Source: Xenorhabdus vietnamensis (GTDB taxonomy: Bacteria; Pseudomonadota; Gammaproteobacteria; Enterobacterales; Enterobacteriaceae). From it: a stretch of DNA of 64,000 nucleotides. The notes beneath the pieces were generated by a model. It was not told the origin of the DNA. It saw only the letters and a program-made list of their open reading frames with translations, and did not search any database. Below are positions 8,504 to 19,376 of this stretch, in pieces; the stretch's first letter is position 1, and the number at the start of each line of letters is the position of its first letter. The stretch is taken from positions 27,091 to 91,090 of the forward strand of contig NZ_MUBJ01000019.1 in assembly GCF_002127535.1 (NCBI RefSeq), read 5' to 3'. The translations under genes were made by a program, and so were the position numbers.

Positions 8504-10048
8504 TTATAGCGGAACGATCAAACCGAGTTTGACGAGATATTCAGTGGCAGGCACCAACCAAAATTCAACACTTAACAGGCCAACTAGTGTCATTACGATA
8601 GTATAAGGTAATGCCATCATTACCATGCGGCCATAAGAGAGACGGATCAGTGGAGACAGAGCAGAAGTCAGCAGGAATAGGAAAGCCGCCTGCCCATTTG
8701 GCGTTGCCACGGATGGTAAATTAGTTCCCGTGTTGATGGCGACGGCTAAATACTCATATTGTTGTTGTGAGATAAGACCGTTTTTCAGGGCTGTCATGGC
8801 TTCATTAATGTAAACTGTGCCGACGAAGACGTTATCAGAAACTGCAGATAGCAACCCATTGAACAAATAGAACAAGGAAAGCTGCGAAGCAGGTGACGAT
8901 TGCAAGACAAATTGAATAAATGGCGTAAACAGTTGTTGGTCAACAATCACGGCAACCACGGAGAAAAATACCGTTAACAAAGCAGTAAATGGCAAGGCTT
9001 CTTCAAACGCTTTTCCCAATGCGTGTTCTTCAGTAATACCACAGAATGCGGTCGCTAAAATAATGACTGATAGACCAATCAAACCCACTTCGGCTAAATG
9101 AAAAGCCAGTGCCACAATCAACCAAATGCCGATCAATGCCTGAACGACAAGCTGGGCTTTTTCTTGGCGGGTGCGTTTTTCACTGGCGTTTTGGTCATAA
9201 TCTCTTAAGACAGAGCGAACACGCTCAGGTAATTCAGCACCGTAACCAAACAGCTTAAAGTGTTCGACCAGCAAACAGACAGCCAAACCACAAATAAACA
9301 CAGGAATGGTGACTGGTGACATGCGGATGAAGAAGGTAACAAAATCCCAGCCAGCATATTTGGCAATAATCAGGTTTTGTGGTTCACCGACCATCGTCAT
9401 TACGCCGCCCAGTGCCGTACCGACCCCTGCATGCATCATCAGACTACGCAGAAACGCCCGAAATTGCTCCAACGTTTGTTTTGTATCTTCACTGTCAATG
9501 GAATTATCATCACTCAGTTCAGAGCTGTCATTGTGGGAAAGGAATTGATGATAGATGGTGTAAAACCCGACTGACACACTAATGACGACGGCAATTACAG
9601 TCAGGGCATCAAGGAAAGCGGATAAGAAAGCACTGGCCAGAGAGAATGCCAATGCCAGCATTTTTTTTGAGTGGATACTTAACAATAGCTTCGTGAAAAC
9701 AAACAGCAGTAATTGTTTCATGAAGTAAATACCCGCAACCATGAAAATCAGCAATAAAATGACTTCCAGATTGTTGGCAATTTCATGACCTATTTGTTTT
9801 GGTGAAGTCATTCCGATGATGACTGCTTCAATGGCGAGTAATCCACCGGGTTGCAGGGGGTAGCATTTTAATGCCATTGCCAGTGTGAAAATAAACTCAA
9901 CAACGAGCATCCAGCCAGCAACAAAGGGGCTGACTAAAAAATAGAGCAATGGATTGATGATAAGAAAAACAACAATGGCCAGTTTGTACCAATCTGGCGA
10001 ACTGCCGAGAAAGTTTTTCACCATTGCATGTCGGATACTGATTTCCAT
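8504..10048 (-). CDS. nhaB: Na+/H+ antiporter NhaB
   Basis: A 514-residue inner-membrane sodium/proton antiporter for sodium and pH homeostasis. About a dozen membrane helices are seen. Strongly conserved blocks shared with E. coli NhaB include [25 protein letters not shown] and [17 protein letters not shown]. The start MEISIRHAM at 10048 matches the family N-terminus; an extra upstream in-frame stretch to 10129 is not conserved and is rejected. The gene is divergent from fadR, the same arrangement as in E. coli. Confidence 0.97.
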   Translation of the reverse strand: MEISIRHAMVKNFLGSSPDWYKLAIVVFLIINPLLYFLVSPFVAGWMLVVEFIFTLAMALKCYPLQPGGLLAIEAVIIGMTSPKQIGHEIANNLEVILLLIFMVAGIYFMKQLLLFVFTKLLLSIHSKKMLALAFSLASAFLSAFLDALTVIAVVISVSVGFYTIYHQFLSHNDSSELSDDNSIDSEDTKQTLEQFRAFLRSLMMHAGVGTALGGVMTMVGEPQNLIIAKYAGWDFVTFFIRMSPVTIPVFICGLAVCLLVEHFKLFGYGAELPERVRSVLRDYDQNASEKRTRQEKAQLVVQALIGIWLIVALAFHLAEVGLIGLSVIILATAFCGITEEHALGKAFEEALPFTALLTVFFSVVAVIVDQQLFTPFIQFVLQSSPASQLSLFYLFNGLLSAVSDNVFVGTVYINEAMTALKNGLISQQQYEYLAVAINTGTNLPSVATPNGQAAFLFLLTSALSPLIRLSYGRMVMMALPYTIVMTLVGLLSVEFWLVPATEYLVKLGLIVPL

Positions 10049-10304
10049 AATTATTAACATTCCTCTTTGTGAATACTTGGAGCAAATCCAAACAGTTATA
10101 TAGAAATATTCTGGGTATAGTACGCTCAAAATGATAGTAATTTAAGGGTGTTAGCACAGAATTAATCTATGAATTATTGTATATTTTATGAGGCCTTTCA
10201 CCCTTTCATGGTTTATTCATCAGGTAACTATGTCGAACAAACACATTCTGGTATGATCAACCGCTATTATTAGCCAAGAAAACTGCTTTGGAATAATTAA
10301 AATT

Positions 10305-11027
10305 ATGGTAATTAAGGCTCAAAGTCCTGCGAGTTTCGCGGAAGAGTATATCATTGAAAGTATTTGGAATAATCGCTTTCCACCAGGTTCCATACTGCCA
10401 GCAGAACGTGAATTATCTGAATTGATCGGTGTCACCCGTACGACTTTGCGTGAAGTGTTGCAGCGCCTTGCCCGTGATGGTTGGTTGACTATTCAGCATG
10501 GAAAACCAACCAAGGTTAATAACTTTTGGGAAACATCCGGTCTTAATATTCTGGAAACTTTGGCACGCCTTGATCATGATCGGGTTCCCCAATTGATTGA
10601 TAACTTGTTAGCAGTACGGACCAATATCGCAGCCATTTTTATCCGTACCGCATTCAGGCTCAATCCCGAAAAATCACTGGAAGTTCTGGCGGAAAAAGAA
10701 AATGTGGAAGATACCGCGGAGTCTTTCAGCTCTGTGGATTATGATATTTTCCGTGGCTTGGCTTTTGCATCAGGAAACCCAATTTATGGCTTGATTATTA
10801 ATGGCCTGAAAGGGTTGTATACCCGTGTTGGCCGTTATTATTTTTCCAGTCCTGAAGCGCGTAATCTCGCACTGAATTTTTACCAGCAATTAAGTTCACT
10901 GTGTCGGGAAAAATCCTATGACAAAATCATGGATTGTGTGCGTAATTATGGTAAAGAGAGTGGAATTATCTGGCATAGTATGCAAAGCATTATGCTCAAT
11001 GAACTGGCAGAAGGATCAGCGAATTAA
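10305..11027 (+). CDS. fadR: Fatty acid metabolism regulator FadR
   Basis: A 240-residue GntR-family regulator. The N-terminal winged helix (residues 1-75) contains the recognition segment [21 protein letters not shown], and the C-terminal all-helical domain binds long-chain acyl-CoA. In enterobacteria FadR represses beta-oxidation genes and activates fabA/fabB; acyl-CoA releases it from DNA. Length and N-terminus agree with E. coli FadR (239 residues). It is transcribed away from nhaB. No obvious U-tailed terminator follows it, and the next 690 bp are non-coding. Confidence 0.97.
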   Translation: MVIKAQSPASFAEEYIIESIWNNRFPPGSILPAERELSELIGVTRTTLREVLQRLARDGWLTIQHGKPTKVNNFWETSGLNILETLARLDHDRVPQLIDNLLAVRTNIAAIFIRTAFRLNPEKSLEVLAEKENVEDTAESFSSVDYDIFRGLAFASGNPIYGLIINGLKGLYTRVGRYYFSSPEARNLALNFYQQLSSLCREKSYDKIMDCVRNYGKESGIIWHSMQSIMLNELAEGSAN

Positions 11028-11717
11028 CAGCAGCACGTCTTGGTTAGTTAAACACTTTGTTTTTTGATTGCCTCGCTCTTGATCGTGTTTATTTACCCCA
11101 GTTATATGGTTATATAAAAGTTCGTTCATATAATGTTTAATAATATGATGCAGAATTACCTATATTTCTGGGGCATTTCTTTAATCACTAATCACCGCTT
11201 GATATATGAGTGCTATTTAGGAGGTATTGTAAGAGATACTTAAAATAGCGCACTCAATTCTTAGTTTTTGCTCACTTTGTGAACTTATTTATGTCATCGT
11301 CTTTTTAGCGTATTAATCGACGTTGAAAACTCTCCCAACTGTTTAATTTAATTTTTTGAATTATTATTCTATTTAATCAATATCGGAATGGAATTAAATT
11401 CTTTTAATTTGCCTTTTTTAAATAAAATATAAATATTGATTTTGTGAATATAATGTTTCTTTTTTTCATGAAAATCACTTTAATGTGTATGAATCAAAGG
11501 AATAAATGGCATTTAATTTCATTTCATTCTTTTGATTTTACTTGATTTTATTTTTATCCCTGACATTTTGCAAAGAAATGAATTATCTATATTTTGTAAT
11601 GAAAATGTGACTTAAATCCTAAAAATTAATTAATAGCGATGCAGTCTATTATTCTGTATTGGTTTTTTATCTTTAGCATATTATGCTTGCAAATATCACT
11701 TACCAGTAGGGGGTAGA
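11028..11717. other. 690-bp AT-rich non-coding gap where E. coli has ycgB
   Basis: I see no credible gene here on either strand. In E. coli the ycgB gene lies between fadR and dadA; it is absent, with no recognisable remnant. The gap holds the inverted repeat listed separately at 11208-11255. A TGTGA half-site at 11606-11610, about 110 bp before dadA, could belong to a CRP site, since dadAX is catabolite-controlled in E. coli. The rest is very AT-rich. Confidence 0.6.
11208..11255. repeat. Inverted repeat in the fadR-dadA gap
   Basis: GAGTG-CTATTT at 11208-11218 pairs with AAATAGCGCACTC at 11243-11255, leaving a two-base bulge. The interior also carries GTAT/ATAC complementarity. The structure lacks a T-run, so it is not a clear terminator. 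It could be a relic palindromic element or part of an untranslated RNA. Confidence 0.4.
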
Positions 11718-13019
11718 ATGAAGGTCCTTATTTTAGGTTCTGGTGTTATTGGTGTAACCAGTGCATGGTATCTTGCACAGGCAGGCCATGAAGTTATTGT
11801 AATTGATCGTCAGAATAGTGCTGCTGAAGAAACCAGTGCCGGTAATGCTGGTCAAATTTCACCAGGATATGCGACCCCTTGGGGGGCTCCGGGCATTCCA
11901 CGGAAAGCGATTAAGTGGATGTTTCAACGTCATGCGCCTTTAGCTATCCGCCCTGATGGTTCTCTGTTTCAGTTACGTTGGATGTGGCAAATGCTGCGCA
12001 ATTGCAATGCAAGCCATTACGCGATGAATAAAAGCAGAATGGTACGCTTGGCAGAATATAGCCGGGATTGTATTAAACAATTAAGGGTAGATACGGGTAT
12101 CCAATATGAAGAGCGTCAGGGGGGAACCCTGCAATTGTTCAGAACTGCCAAGCAATTTGACAATGCTGCTAATGATATTGAAGTCTTAGAGCAAGAAGGT
12201 GTTCCCTATCAATTACTAACCGCTGCGCAATTAGCTACAGTGGAGCCAGCACTGGCCCATACTTCTCATAAATTAACTGGTGGATTGCAATTACCGAATG
12301 ATGAAACTGGTGACTGTCAGGTTTTTACCAAAGAATTGGCTAAGATGGCAGAAAACGCTGGTGTTAAGTTTATATTCAATAAGCAAGTTAAACAGATTTT
12401 GGTAGACGGGAATAAAGTCACGGGTATTCAGTGTAACGATGGCATAATGACAGCCGATCACTATGTAGTGGCGATGGGATCTTATTCCACTGAAATATTG
12501 AAAGATTTGGTCAAAATACCGGTTTATCCACTGAAAGGTTATTCATTGACAATGCCGATTATGGATGAATCAAAAGCACCCGCCTCAACCGTATTAGATG
12601 AAACTTACAAGATTGCCATTACGCGCTTTGACAATCGTATTCGTGTTGGTGGCATGGCGGAAGTGGTTGGATTTAATTTGAATGTCCCCCAAAATCGTTG
12701 TGAAACATTAAAAATGGTAGTACAGGATCTGTATCACAATGGCGGTAATATCACGGAGGCTTCATTTTGGACAGGTTTGCGTCCTATGACTCCGGATGGT
12801 ACACCTATCGTGGGGCCAACCAAGTATGCGAATCTCTATTTAAATACTGGGCATGGGACATTAGGTTGGACAATGGCCTGTGGTTCAGGGAAGTTACTGG
12901 CTGATTTAATTTCTGGCAAAGAGCCTGATATTGCGGCAGATGATCTCTCTGTATTCAGATACATTGATGGTTTCAATATAAAAGTGTTTCCAATGAAGCC
13001 TCATTTACATACTGCGTAA
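11718..13019 (+). CDS. dadA: D-amino acid dehydrogenase, small subunit DadA
   Basis: A 433-residue membrane-associated flavoprotein that oxidatively deaminates D-amino acids, chiefly D-alanine to pyruvate and ammonia, passing electrons to the respiratory chain. The N-terminal FAD-binding motif GSGVIG (residues 7-12) is followed by an acidic strand end (VIVID), and the C-terminal [16 protein letters not shown] is typical of the DAO/DadA family. A strong ribosome binding site (AGGGGG) precedes the ATG at 11718. It is followed after 39 bp by dadX, which supplies its substrate. In E. coli the operon is controlled by Lrp and CRP; the long AT-rich upstream region would suit Lrp, which is inference. 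Confidence 0.96.
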   Translation: MKVLILGSGVIGVTSAWYLAQAGHEVIVIDRQNSAAEETSAGNAGQISPGYATPWGAPGIPRKAIKWMFQRHAPLAIRPDGSLFQLRWMWQMLRNCNASHYAMNKSRMVRLAEYSRDCIKQLRVDTGIQYEERQGGTLQLFRTAKQFDNAANDIEVLEQEGVPYQLLTAAQLATVEPALAHTSHKLTGGLQLPNDETGDCQVFTKELAKMAENAGVKFIFNKQVKQILVDGNKVTGIQCNDGIMTADHYVVAMGSYSTEILKDLVKIPVYPLKGYSLTMPIMDESKAPASTVLDETYKIAITRFDNRIRVGGMAEVVGFNLNVPQNRCETLKMVVQDLYHNGGNITEASFWTGLRPMTPDGTPIVGPTKYANLYLNTGHGTLGWTMACGSGKLLADLISGKEPDIAADDLSVFRYIDGFNIKVFPMKPHLHTA

Positions 13020-13058
13020 ACTATTACTATAAAACTACTACTATAAGAAGGGGTCGTC

Positions 13059-14126
13059 ATGCCACGTCCTATTTTGGCAACGATCCATCTCAATGCATTC
13101 TGCCATAATCTGTCGATTATTCGCCAAAGAGCGGGTAACAGTAAAATCTGGTCGGTAGTCAAAGCTAATGCGTATGGGCATGGGTTGGATAGAATATGGC
13201 AATCACTCATGCAGACAGATGGATTTGCGCTGCTTGACATGAATGAAGCTATTTATTTAAGGGAGCAGGAATGGCAAGGGCCAATCTTATTATTGGAAGG
13301 TTTTTTCAAGCCAGCGGATTTGCAGATTATTAATAAGTACCAATTGACGACCGCAGTCCACAGCCATTGGCAGCTCAATGAGATAGAAAAAACTAAATTG
13401 GACAATCCTATTGATATCTATTTGAAACTCAATAGTGGCATGAATCGGTTGGGATTCACCTCAGAAGAGTATCCACAGATAGTTTCAATGGTGAAAGGGA
13501 TTAAAAATATCAATTCAGTAACTTTGATGAGCCATTTTGCTAACTCGGATAATGAAGTTGGTATAGATGAGCAATTTGCGGTTGTTGAACGTCTGAAAAT
13601 GAACTCACTGCCTCATTGTCTGGCGAATTCTGGTGCTGTTTTATGGCACCCAAAAACACATGGAGATTGGGTACGGCCGGGCATTATTCTTTATGGTGCA
13701 TCTCCGAGCGGAAAATGGCGTGATATTGCCGATATTGGATTGAAATCAACCATGACGTTACAGAGTGAAATCATTGCTGTGCATGAACTTCCCAAAGGAG
13801 AGACAATTGGCTATGGCAGTCGTTATGCGACCCAGAAGCCCATACGTGTAGGTACAGTCGCCTGTGGCTATGCGGATGGATATCCACGACACGCGCCAAC
13901 GGGGACACCGGTCATGGTCAATGGTGTTCGAACCCAGTTATTGGGCGCTATTTCAATGGATATGATGACGGTTGATTTAACGCCATGTCCTCAGGCTAAT
14001 ATAGGTAGTGCTGTCGAGTTGTGGGGAGAAAATCTACCAGTAGATGAAGTTGCGGAATCAGCAGGAACGATTGGTTATGAGCTTCTGTGTGCTTTAGCGA
14101 AGCGCGTTCCAGTCACGGTGGTTTAA
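13059..14126 (+). CDS. dadX: Catabolic alanine racemase DadX
   Basis: A 355-residue PLP-dependent alanine racemase converting L-alanine to D-alanine for DadA. The PLP lysine is Lys35 in VVKANAYGHG. The other catalytic segments, GYGSRY and CGYADGYPRHAP, are present, as is the LGAISMDMMTVDLT block. AAGGGG lies upstream of the ATG at 13059. Position directly after dadA identifies it as the catabolic racemase rather than the biosynthetic Alr. Confidence 0.96.
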   Translation: MPRPILATIHLNAFCHNLSIIRQRAGNSKIWSVVKANAYGHGLDRIWQSLMQTDGFALLDMNEAIYLREQEWQGPILLLEGFFKPADLQIINKYQLTTAVHSHWQLNEIEKTKLDNPIDIYLKLNSGMNRLGFTSEEYPQIVSMVKGIKNINSVTLMSHFANSDNEVGIDEQFAVVERLKMNSLPHCLANSGAVLWHPKTHGDWVRPGIILYGASPSGKWRDIADIGLKSTMTLQSEIIAVHELPKGETIGYGSRYATQKPIRVGTVACGYADGYPRHAPTGTPVMVNGVRTQLLGAISMDMMTVDLTPCPQANIGSAVELWGENLPVDEVAESAGTIGYELLCALAKRVPVTVV

Positions 14127-14150
14127 TCCTTTTTATATCCAGACAGTTTC

Positions 14151-14187
14151 AGGCATTTCTATCCTCGGTTTGGGAATAAATGCCTGT
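14151..14187. terminator. Hairpin between dadX and yeaD
   Basis: CAGGCATTT (14151-14159) and AAATGCCTG (14179-14187) form a perfect 9-bp stem with a 19-nt loop between the converging dadX and yeaD genes. The flanking sequence is only weakly T-rich, so it may work as a bidirectional terminator. Confidence 0.55.
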
Positions 14188-14224
14188 TATATATCTGTTT
14201 GCACAATCATTTCTGAGTTTTTTG

Positions 14225-15133
14225 CTATTTTTTCTCGTTGCTTCCATCTAACTGACCATTGTCTGAGAATTTACGACAGCGGATAACAATAGAAAGTCTG
14301 TCAGGATTGTTATTCTTAGGTTTTAATGGATTATTGATACGCGCAGTTTCAATGCACGCCATATTCTTATAACCACTTTTGCTCATATCTTTCATGCTAC
14401 TGGAAAGTTCAGCACCAGGGTTCCAACATACGACATCACTGTGGTGATAGTGGTGTATTTCAATTGTTCGTTTCCATAAAGGATCTCTGAGCAAACTAAA
14501 ATCGCCCGGCTCTGTATAAATGCGGTCGGTTCTGCCGCGGAAGACTAAATCGTCATTGATATATTGCTCTCTATCGGCGAGGGTATCAATAAAATGAGAA
14601 CCTAGCCCACTGACCTGAATTTGATTGATGTCACTGATATTGAAGTAAGAATGAAGGGCACAAGTGGCTTGATATTCACCGTGGGATTCTAACTCTATTT
14701 CGCAAGTTTCCCCTAATTTAAAACGGGCAATCAATGTGAACTCATGTGGCCATAACTTACGGGTATATGCATTATCCTGTAATGTAAATGTCAAAATAAC
14801 GCCATTTTCATTCTCATTATGGGCTTTGAGCTCCCAAGGCAATATCCGTGCAAACCCATGGCTGGGAGCTGAGGACGAACCAAACCAAGGCCAGCAGATG
14901 GGAATACCTCCACGAATAGCAGTGCCTGCACTAAAATTGGCTTTATCACTAACCCATAAAACAGGTTTTTCGTTATTGGGCTGCCATGTAATCAGGTGTG
15001 CACCTTGAATACTGATTGCTCCGCGGGCTTTGGGGTGGGAAACAATAATTAACGGAAAACCATCAATGTTTCGCTGACTGATATAAGGGGAGATCTGTTC
15101 TACAACTGGTAATGAAAAAATTTTATCAAGCAT
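14225..15133 (-). CDS. yeaD: D-hexose-6-phosphate mutarotase, YeaD
   Basis: A 302-residue cytoplasmic aldose-1-epimerase-like enzyme predicted to interconvert alpha- and beta-anomers of glucose-6-phosphate. The family signature GGIPICWPWFG (near residue 75) and the catalytic-region segments HGFARILPWEL and VCWNPGAE are present. It lies 129 bp downstream of gapA on the same strand, the pairing also seen in E. coli, with the gapA terminator between them. The tail past about residue 275 (PDRLSIVIRCRKFSDNGQLDGSNEKK) is probably variable. Confidence 0.93.
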   Translation of the reverse strand: MLDKIFSLPVVEQISPYISQRNIDGFPLIIVSHPKARGAISIQGAHLITWQPNNEKPVLWVSDKANFSAGTAIRGGIPICWPWFGSSSAPSHGFARILPWELKAHNENENGVILTFTLQDNAYTRKLWPHEFTLIARFKLGETCEIELESHGEYQATCALHSYFNISDINQIQVSGLGSHFIDTLADREQYINDDLVFRGRTDRIYTEPGDFSLLRDPLWKRTIEIHHYHHSDVVCWNPGAELSSSMKDMSKSGYKNMACIETARINNPLKPKNNNPDRLSIVIRCRKFSDNGQLDGSNEKK

Positions 15134-15213
15134 TTGTCATGACCTTGTGTAAACTTAAATTGGCAGTTGAACCAAGGGACAAGAATAGCTCAATATTTTG
15201 AATAGATAAACAT

Positions 15214-15241
15214 AAAAGCCATCTGTAAACAGATGGCTTTT
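15214..15241 (-). terminator. gapA terminator
   Basis: A perfect 13-bp inverted repeat (AAAAGCCATCTGT / ACAGATGGCTTTT) with a 2-nt loop lies 21 bp past the gapA stop. On the minus strand the stem ends in a T-run. Confidence 0.8.
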
Positions 15242-15262
15242 GAACGTGGATAGAAAGCTCGA

Positions 15263-16363
<1,101 letters not shown>

Positions 16364-16465
16364 TTAATAATCACTGTTTGGACGATTTCTATACAGCTGG
16401 GACAAGCCCTACGCACACCATTATCGGGGCATAAGGATATATTTAAAGTTACCATCGGTTAGATA

Positions 16466-16481
16466 TGTGAGATTTATCACA
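16466..16481. promoter_or_regulatory. CRP-binding site between gapA and msrB
   Basis: TGTGA-GATTTA-TCACA matches the core CRP consensus at all ten specific positions. It lies 208 bp upstream of gapA and 120 bp upstream of msrB in the divergent intergenic region, so it could act on either. CRP control of gapA is known in E. coli. Confidence 0.8.
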
Positions 16482-16600
16482 ATTAGTAAAGTAAATTGCT
16501 ATGTTGAATGGGTTAGAATGCGTTTTGATATTTTGTTGTTAATTTTTTGTTGTTTTCGATGATTTTTTATTGAAAATCTTGGCCTTAAAAGGTGGTCATT

Positions 16601-17014
16601 ATGACTAAAAGTCAAAATATTTCCCTTTCTATCGAACAGCTTAGTGAAATGCAGCGTTATATTACGCAAGAAGCAGGTACTGAGCCGCCATTTTCAGGAA
16701 AACTACTGCACAACAAAAAAAATGGTATTTATTATTGCTTGTGTTGCCGCCAGCCATTATTTATTTCTGATACGAAATTTGATTCGGGATGTGGATGGCC
16801 GAGCTTTTATCAACCATTGAGTGAGGGTTCCATCACATCTGTGGATGATTATTCGCATAATATGCATCGAGTAGAAGTGCGTTGTAGCCGTTGTCAGGCA
16901 CATTTGGGGCATGTTTTTCCCGATGGCCCTAAGCCTACAGGGGAACGTTTTTGTATTAATTCGGCAGCATTGCGTTTTATTGATAAAGAAACAGGTGAAG
17001 AAACAGAAGGTTAA
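16601..17014 (+). CDS. msrB: Peptide-methionine (R)-S-oxide reductase MsrB
   Basis: A 137-residue repair enzyme reducing the R-epimer of methionine sulfoxide in proteins. Zinc-binding CxxC pairs are present (YCLCCRQP and VRCSRCQAH), as are the conserved GCGWPSF block and the catalytic-cysteine segment [13 protein letters not shown]. The ATG at 16601 has AGGTGG five bases upstream; a GTG at 16592 lies inside that Shine-Dalgarno sequence and is rejected. The gene is divergent from gapA and followed by yeaC, as in E. coli. Confidence 0.96.
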   Translation: MTKSQNISLSIEQLSEMQRYITQEAGTEPPFSGKLLHNKKNGIYYCLCCRQPLFISDTKFDSGCGWPSFYQPLSEGSITSVDDYSHNMHRVEVRCSRCQAHLGHVFPDGPKPTGERFCINSAALRFIDKETGEETEG

Positions 17015-17214
17015 TGTTATTCCTGAATATTCTGAATCTAAATAAATATTGGATTGGTAAGTTAAGAAAAAACGATTCAGCTTACTTTGGTTCATATTGA
17101 TATCAATTGTTGTCGTGCTGGCTTATAGCCGTACGAATAAAACATGTCGTGAATGTAGTACATGTAGTGAGCATGTAAGTTAAAATAGTGCATATAGCTA
17201 TTAAGGAAATATCA

Positions 17215-17496
17215 ATGAAGTTGGATGATTTACTCTCCGCCATGACACCTGAAATTTATCAGCGATTAGTTCAGGCTGTTGAACTAGGGAAATGGCAGGA
17301 TGGGGTGCCACTCACGCCAGAACAGAAAGAATACAGCTTACAGGCTGTGATGCTTTGGCAAGCAAGACATAATCATGATCCTGAGCATATGACGATTGGT
17401 ACAGATGGTCAGATTGCCATACAAAGCAAACAAGAGTTAAAGGCTACATTTCAGTCTGAAATGATTGCAAAATTGAAACCTCAGTCGGAAAATTGA
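17215..17496 (+). CDS. yeaC: YeaC, DUF1315 family protein
   Basis: A 93-residue protein of unknown function, similar to E. coli YeaC throughout (MKLDDLLSAMTPEIYQRLV, then VELGKWQDGVPLT and VMLWQARHN). The start at 17215 is preferred over 17188 because AAGGAAATATCA precedes it and it matches the family N-terminus. No catalytic motif is evident. It follows msrB after 200 bp that hold no gene. Confidence 0.9.
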   Translation: MKLDDLLSAMTPEIYQRLVQAVELGKWQDGVPLTPEQKEYSLQAVMLWQARHNHDPEHMTIGTDGQIAIQSKQELKATFQSEMIAKLKPQSEN

Positions 17497-17513
17497 AATA
17501 AGGCTGATTGATC

Positions 17514-17544
17514 AACCTCGTCCTTGCAAAAACCGGACGAGGTT
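17514..17544 (+). terminator. yeaC terminator
   Basis: A perfect 10-bp stem (AACCTCGTCC / GGACGAGGTT) with an 11-nt loop, followed by ATATTTTATT, lies 18 bp past the yeaC stop and between it and the converging pncA. Confidence 0.75.
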
Positions 17545-17588
17545 ATATTTTATTCATTAGTTAGAGCCAAACATTGGTTTTGCTGATA

Positions 17589-18227
17589 TTACAAAATAAT
17601 CATGATTTCGTTTTGGGTGATTAATTTAGCGCCTTTTGCTGCCATTTCTCCAAATGCTTGCTGGCTGTCATTTTCCTGAATATTGACTCCACGGCAACCA
17701 TCAGTAATGACATAGGTTTCATAGCCTAGTGCCAAGGCATCAAGCACAGTAAACTTTACACAATAGTCAGTGGCAATTCCCAGTACAAACAGGCGTTGTA
17801 TGCTCTGCTCAGTTAGCCATTTATGTAGACGGGTTTCACTTTTATGGTCATTGTCGAAAAACGCACTGTAGCTATCTATTTGAGGGCTTTCACCTTTTCG
17901 GAAAATTTCTTGAATAGCAGATTGGTTTAACGAAGGATGTAACTCAGCACCAAATTGTCCTTGTATACAATGGTTCGGCCACCATACTTGGGGGATGCCA
18001 TTGAGTTCTCCTAATTCACCAATCTTTTGTCCGGAATTTTCTGCAAAGCTCATGTGGTTAGCTGGGTGCCAATCTTGACTTGCGATGACAGTGATATTAT
18101 TTTTCAGGCACAGTACAATAACGTTATTTGCTACCTCAATCACCGCTTCGCTGTCTTTGACAGCCAATGTGCCCCCAGTACAAAAGTCATTTTGTAGGTC
18201 GACAAGCAATAATGCTGTTTTCATCAT
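17589..18227 (-). CDS. pncA: Nicotinamidase PncA
   Basis: A 212-residue cytoplasmic hydrolase converting nicotinamide to nicotinate in NAD salvage. The catalytic triad is visible: Asp10 (LLVDLQNDF), the lysine of FRKGESP and the cysteine of GIATDYCVKFT. The metal-binding segment SQDWHPANH is intact. Two adjacent ATG codons (18227 and 18224) are equally possible starts. It lies 21 bp downstream of ansA on the same strand, as in E. coli, suggesting co-transcription. Confidence 0.96.
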   Translation of the reverse strand: MMKTALLLVDLQNDFCTGGTLAVKDSEAVIEVANNVIVLCLKNNITVIASQDWHPANHMSFAENSGQKIGELGELNGIPQVWWPNHCIQGQFGAELHPSLNQSAIQEIFRKGESPQIDSYSAFFDNDHKSETRLHKWLTEQSIQRLFVLGIATDYCVKFTVLDALALGYETYVITDGCRGVNIQENDSQQAFGEMAAKGAKLITQNEIMIIL

Positions 18228-18248
18228 ATTTCTCGATTTACCTATTTA

Positions 18249-19268
18249 TTATTCATCAGAATAACTCAATTCTCCACGCAGATTTTGTTGCATCAGGTGG
18301 CGGATTTCTTCAGGTGTATAAGATTGACTCAATAAATAATGCAATTTAGTTAAAGTTGCTTCGAAGGTCATGTCATATCCACTGGTCACCCCCGATGCTG
18401 CCAGAGAATGACCAGTAGCATAGCCTTCCATATTGACTCGGCCAGAAATACATTGTGTCAGATTAACCACAATAATGCCGCGCTCAGTGGCTTCCTGTAA
18501 CGTTTTCAATAAGTCAGCCCGTTGAGGTGCATTGCCAACGCCGTATGATCGCAAAATCAATGCCTTGACCGGTTGCATCAGAATATTTTCTACCACCTGA
18601 CTGGATAATCCGGGATAGATAGTCACAACGCCGATCGGTTGTGATGTGATCGGATTTACAACGAACTCTCCGTGACTGGCAGGTATGGGGTTTGTTTTAA
18701 AAGTGCGGATATTTATCCCGGCTTCCATCAGTGGAGCACAGTTAGGGGATGAGAAGGCATCAAAGCCATCAGCATGGGCTTTAATTGTTCTGTTTCCCCG
18801 AAATAACTTATTGTTGAAAAATAAGCTGACTTCGTTGATAGGATAATTTGCTGCAAGATACAGTGCATTAAGGAGATTGGTCTGTCCATCAGAACGTAAT
18901 GCTTCCAGAGGAATTTGTGACCCTGTCACAATAATTGGCTTATTGAGATTTTCAAAAATGAAAGAAAGTGCTGATGCAGTGAAAGCCATGGTATCCGTAC
19001 CGTGCAGAATCACAAAGCCATCATAGTCATGATAATTCTGATAAATATCATTTGCTATGATGCCCCAATCGTCAGGAGTCATATCAGAAGAATCAATCAG
19101 GGGCTGATGTTCGCGGATCGTGAATGTTGGCATTTCTGGGCGGTGAAATTCGGGCATTTTTGCGAGTTGTTGTTGTAAATGACCGGAAACGGGAATGTAT
19201 CCATTGGGGGAATGTTGCATTCCAATTGTGCCGCCAGTGTAAACAACATAGATGGACTTCTTCTGCAT
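18249..19268 (-). CDS. ansA: L-asparaginase I, cytoplasmic
   Basis: A 339-residue type I asparaginase hydrolysing L-asparagine to aspartate and ammonia. The two catalytic threonine regions are present, TGGTIGM near residue 11 and HGTDTMAFTAS near residue 90. There is no signal peptide, which separates it from the periplasmic AnsB. GAGGCG lies upstream of the ATG. It sits between sppA and pncA, with the sppA terminator upstream. Confidence 0.96.
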   Translation of the reverse strand: MQKKSIYVVYTGGTIGMQHSPNGYIPVSGHLQQQLAKMPEFHRPEMPTFTIREHQPLIDSSDMTPDDWGIIANDIYQNYHDYDGFVILHGTDTMAFTASALSFIFENLNKPIIVTGSQIPLEALRSDGQTNLLNALYLAANYPINEVSLFFNNKLFRGNRTIKAHADGFDAFSSPNCAPLMEAGINIRTFKTNPIPASHGEFVVNPITSQPIGVVTIYPGLSSQVVENILMQPVKALILRSYGVGNAPQRADLLKTLQEATERGIIVVNLTQCISGRVNMEGYATGHSLAASGVTSGYDMTFEATLTKLHYLLSQSYTPEEIRHLMQQNLRGELSYSDE

Positions 19269-19323
19269 GGTAACGCCTCAATCAAAACAGTTAGCCGGAT
19301 TATAGGGAGTATCTGGAATAAAA

Positions 19324-19349
19324 AAAGCCTGATGGTGAAATCAGGCTTT
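19324..19349 (-). terminator. sppA terminator
   Basis: A stem AAAGCCTGA / TCAGGCTTT (9 bp) is followed on the minus strand by a TTTTTTT run. It separates sppA from ansA. Confidence 0.8.
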
Positions 19350-19376
19350 AAATTTAGAACACTTTGTCAGTTGGTT

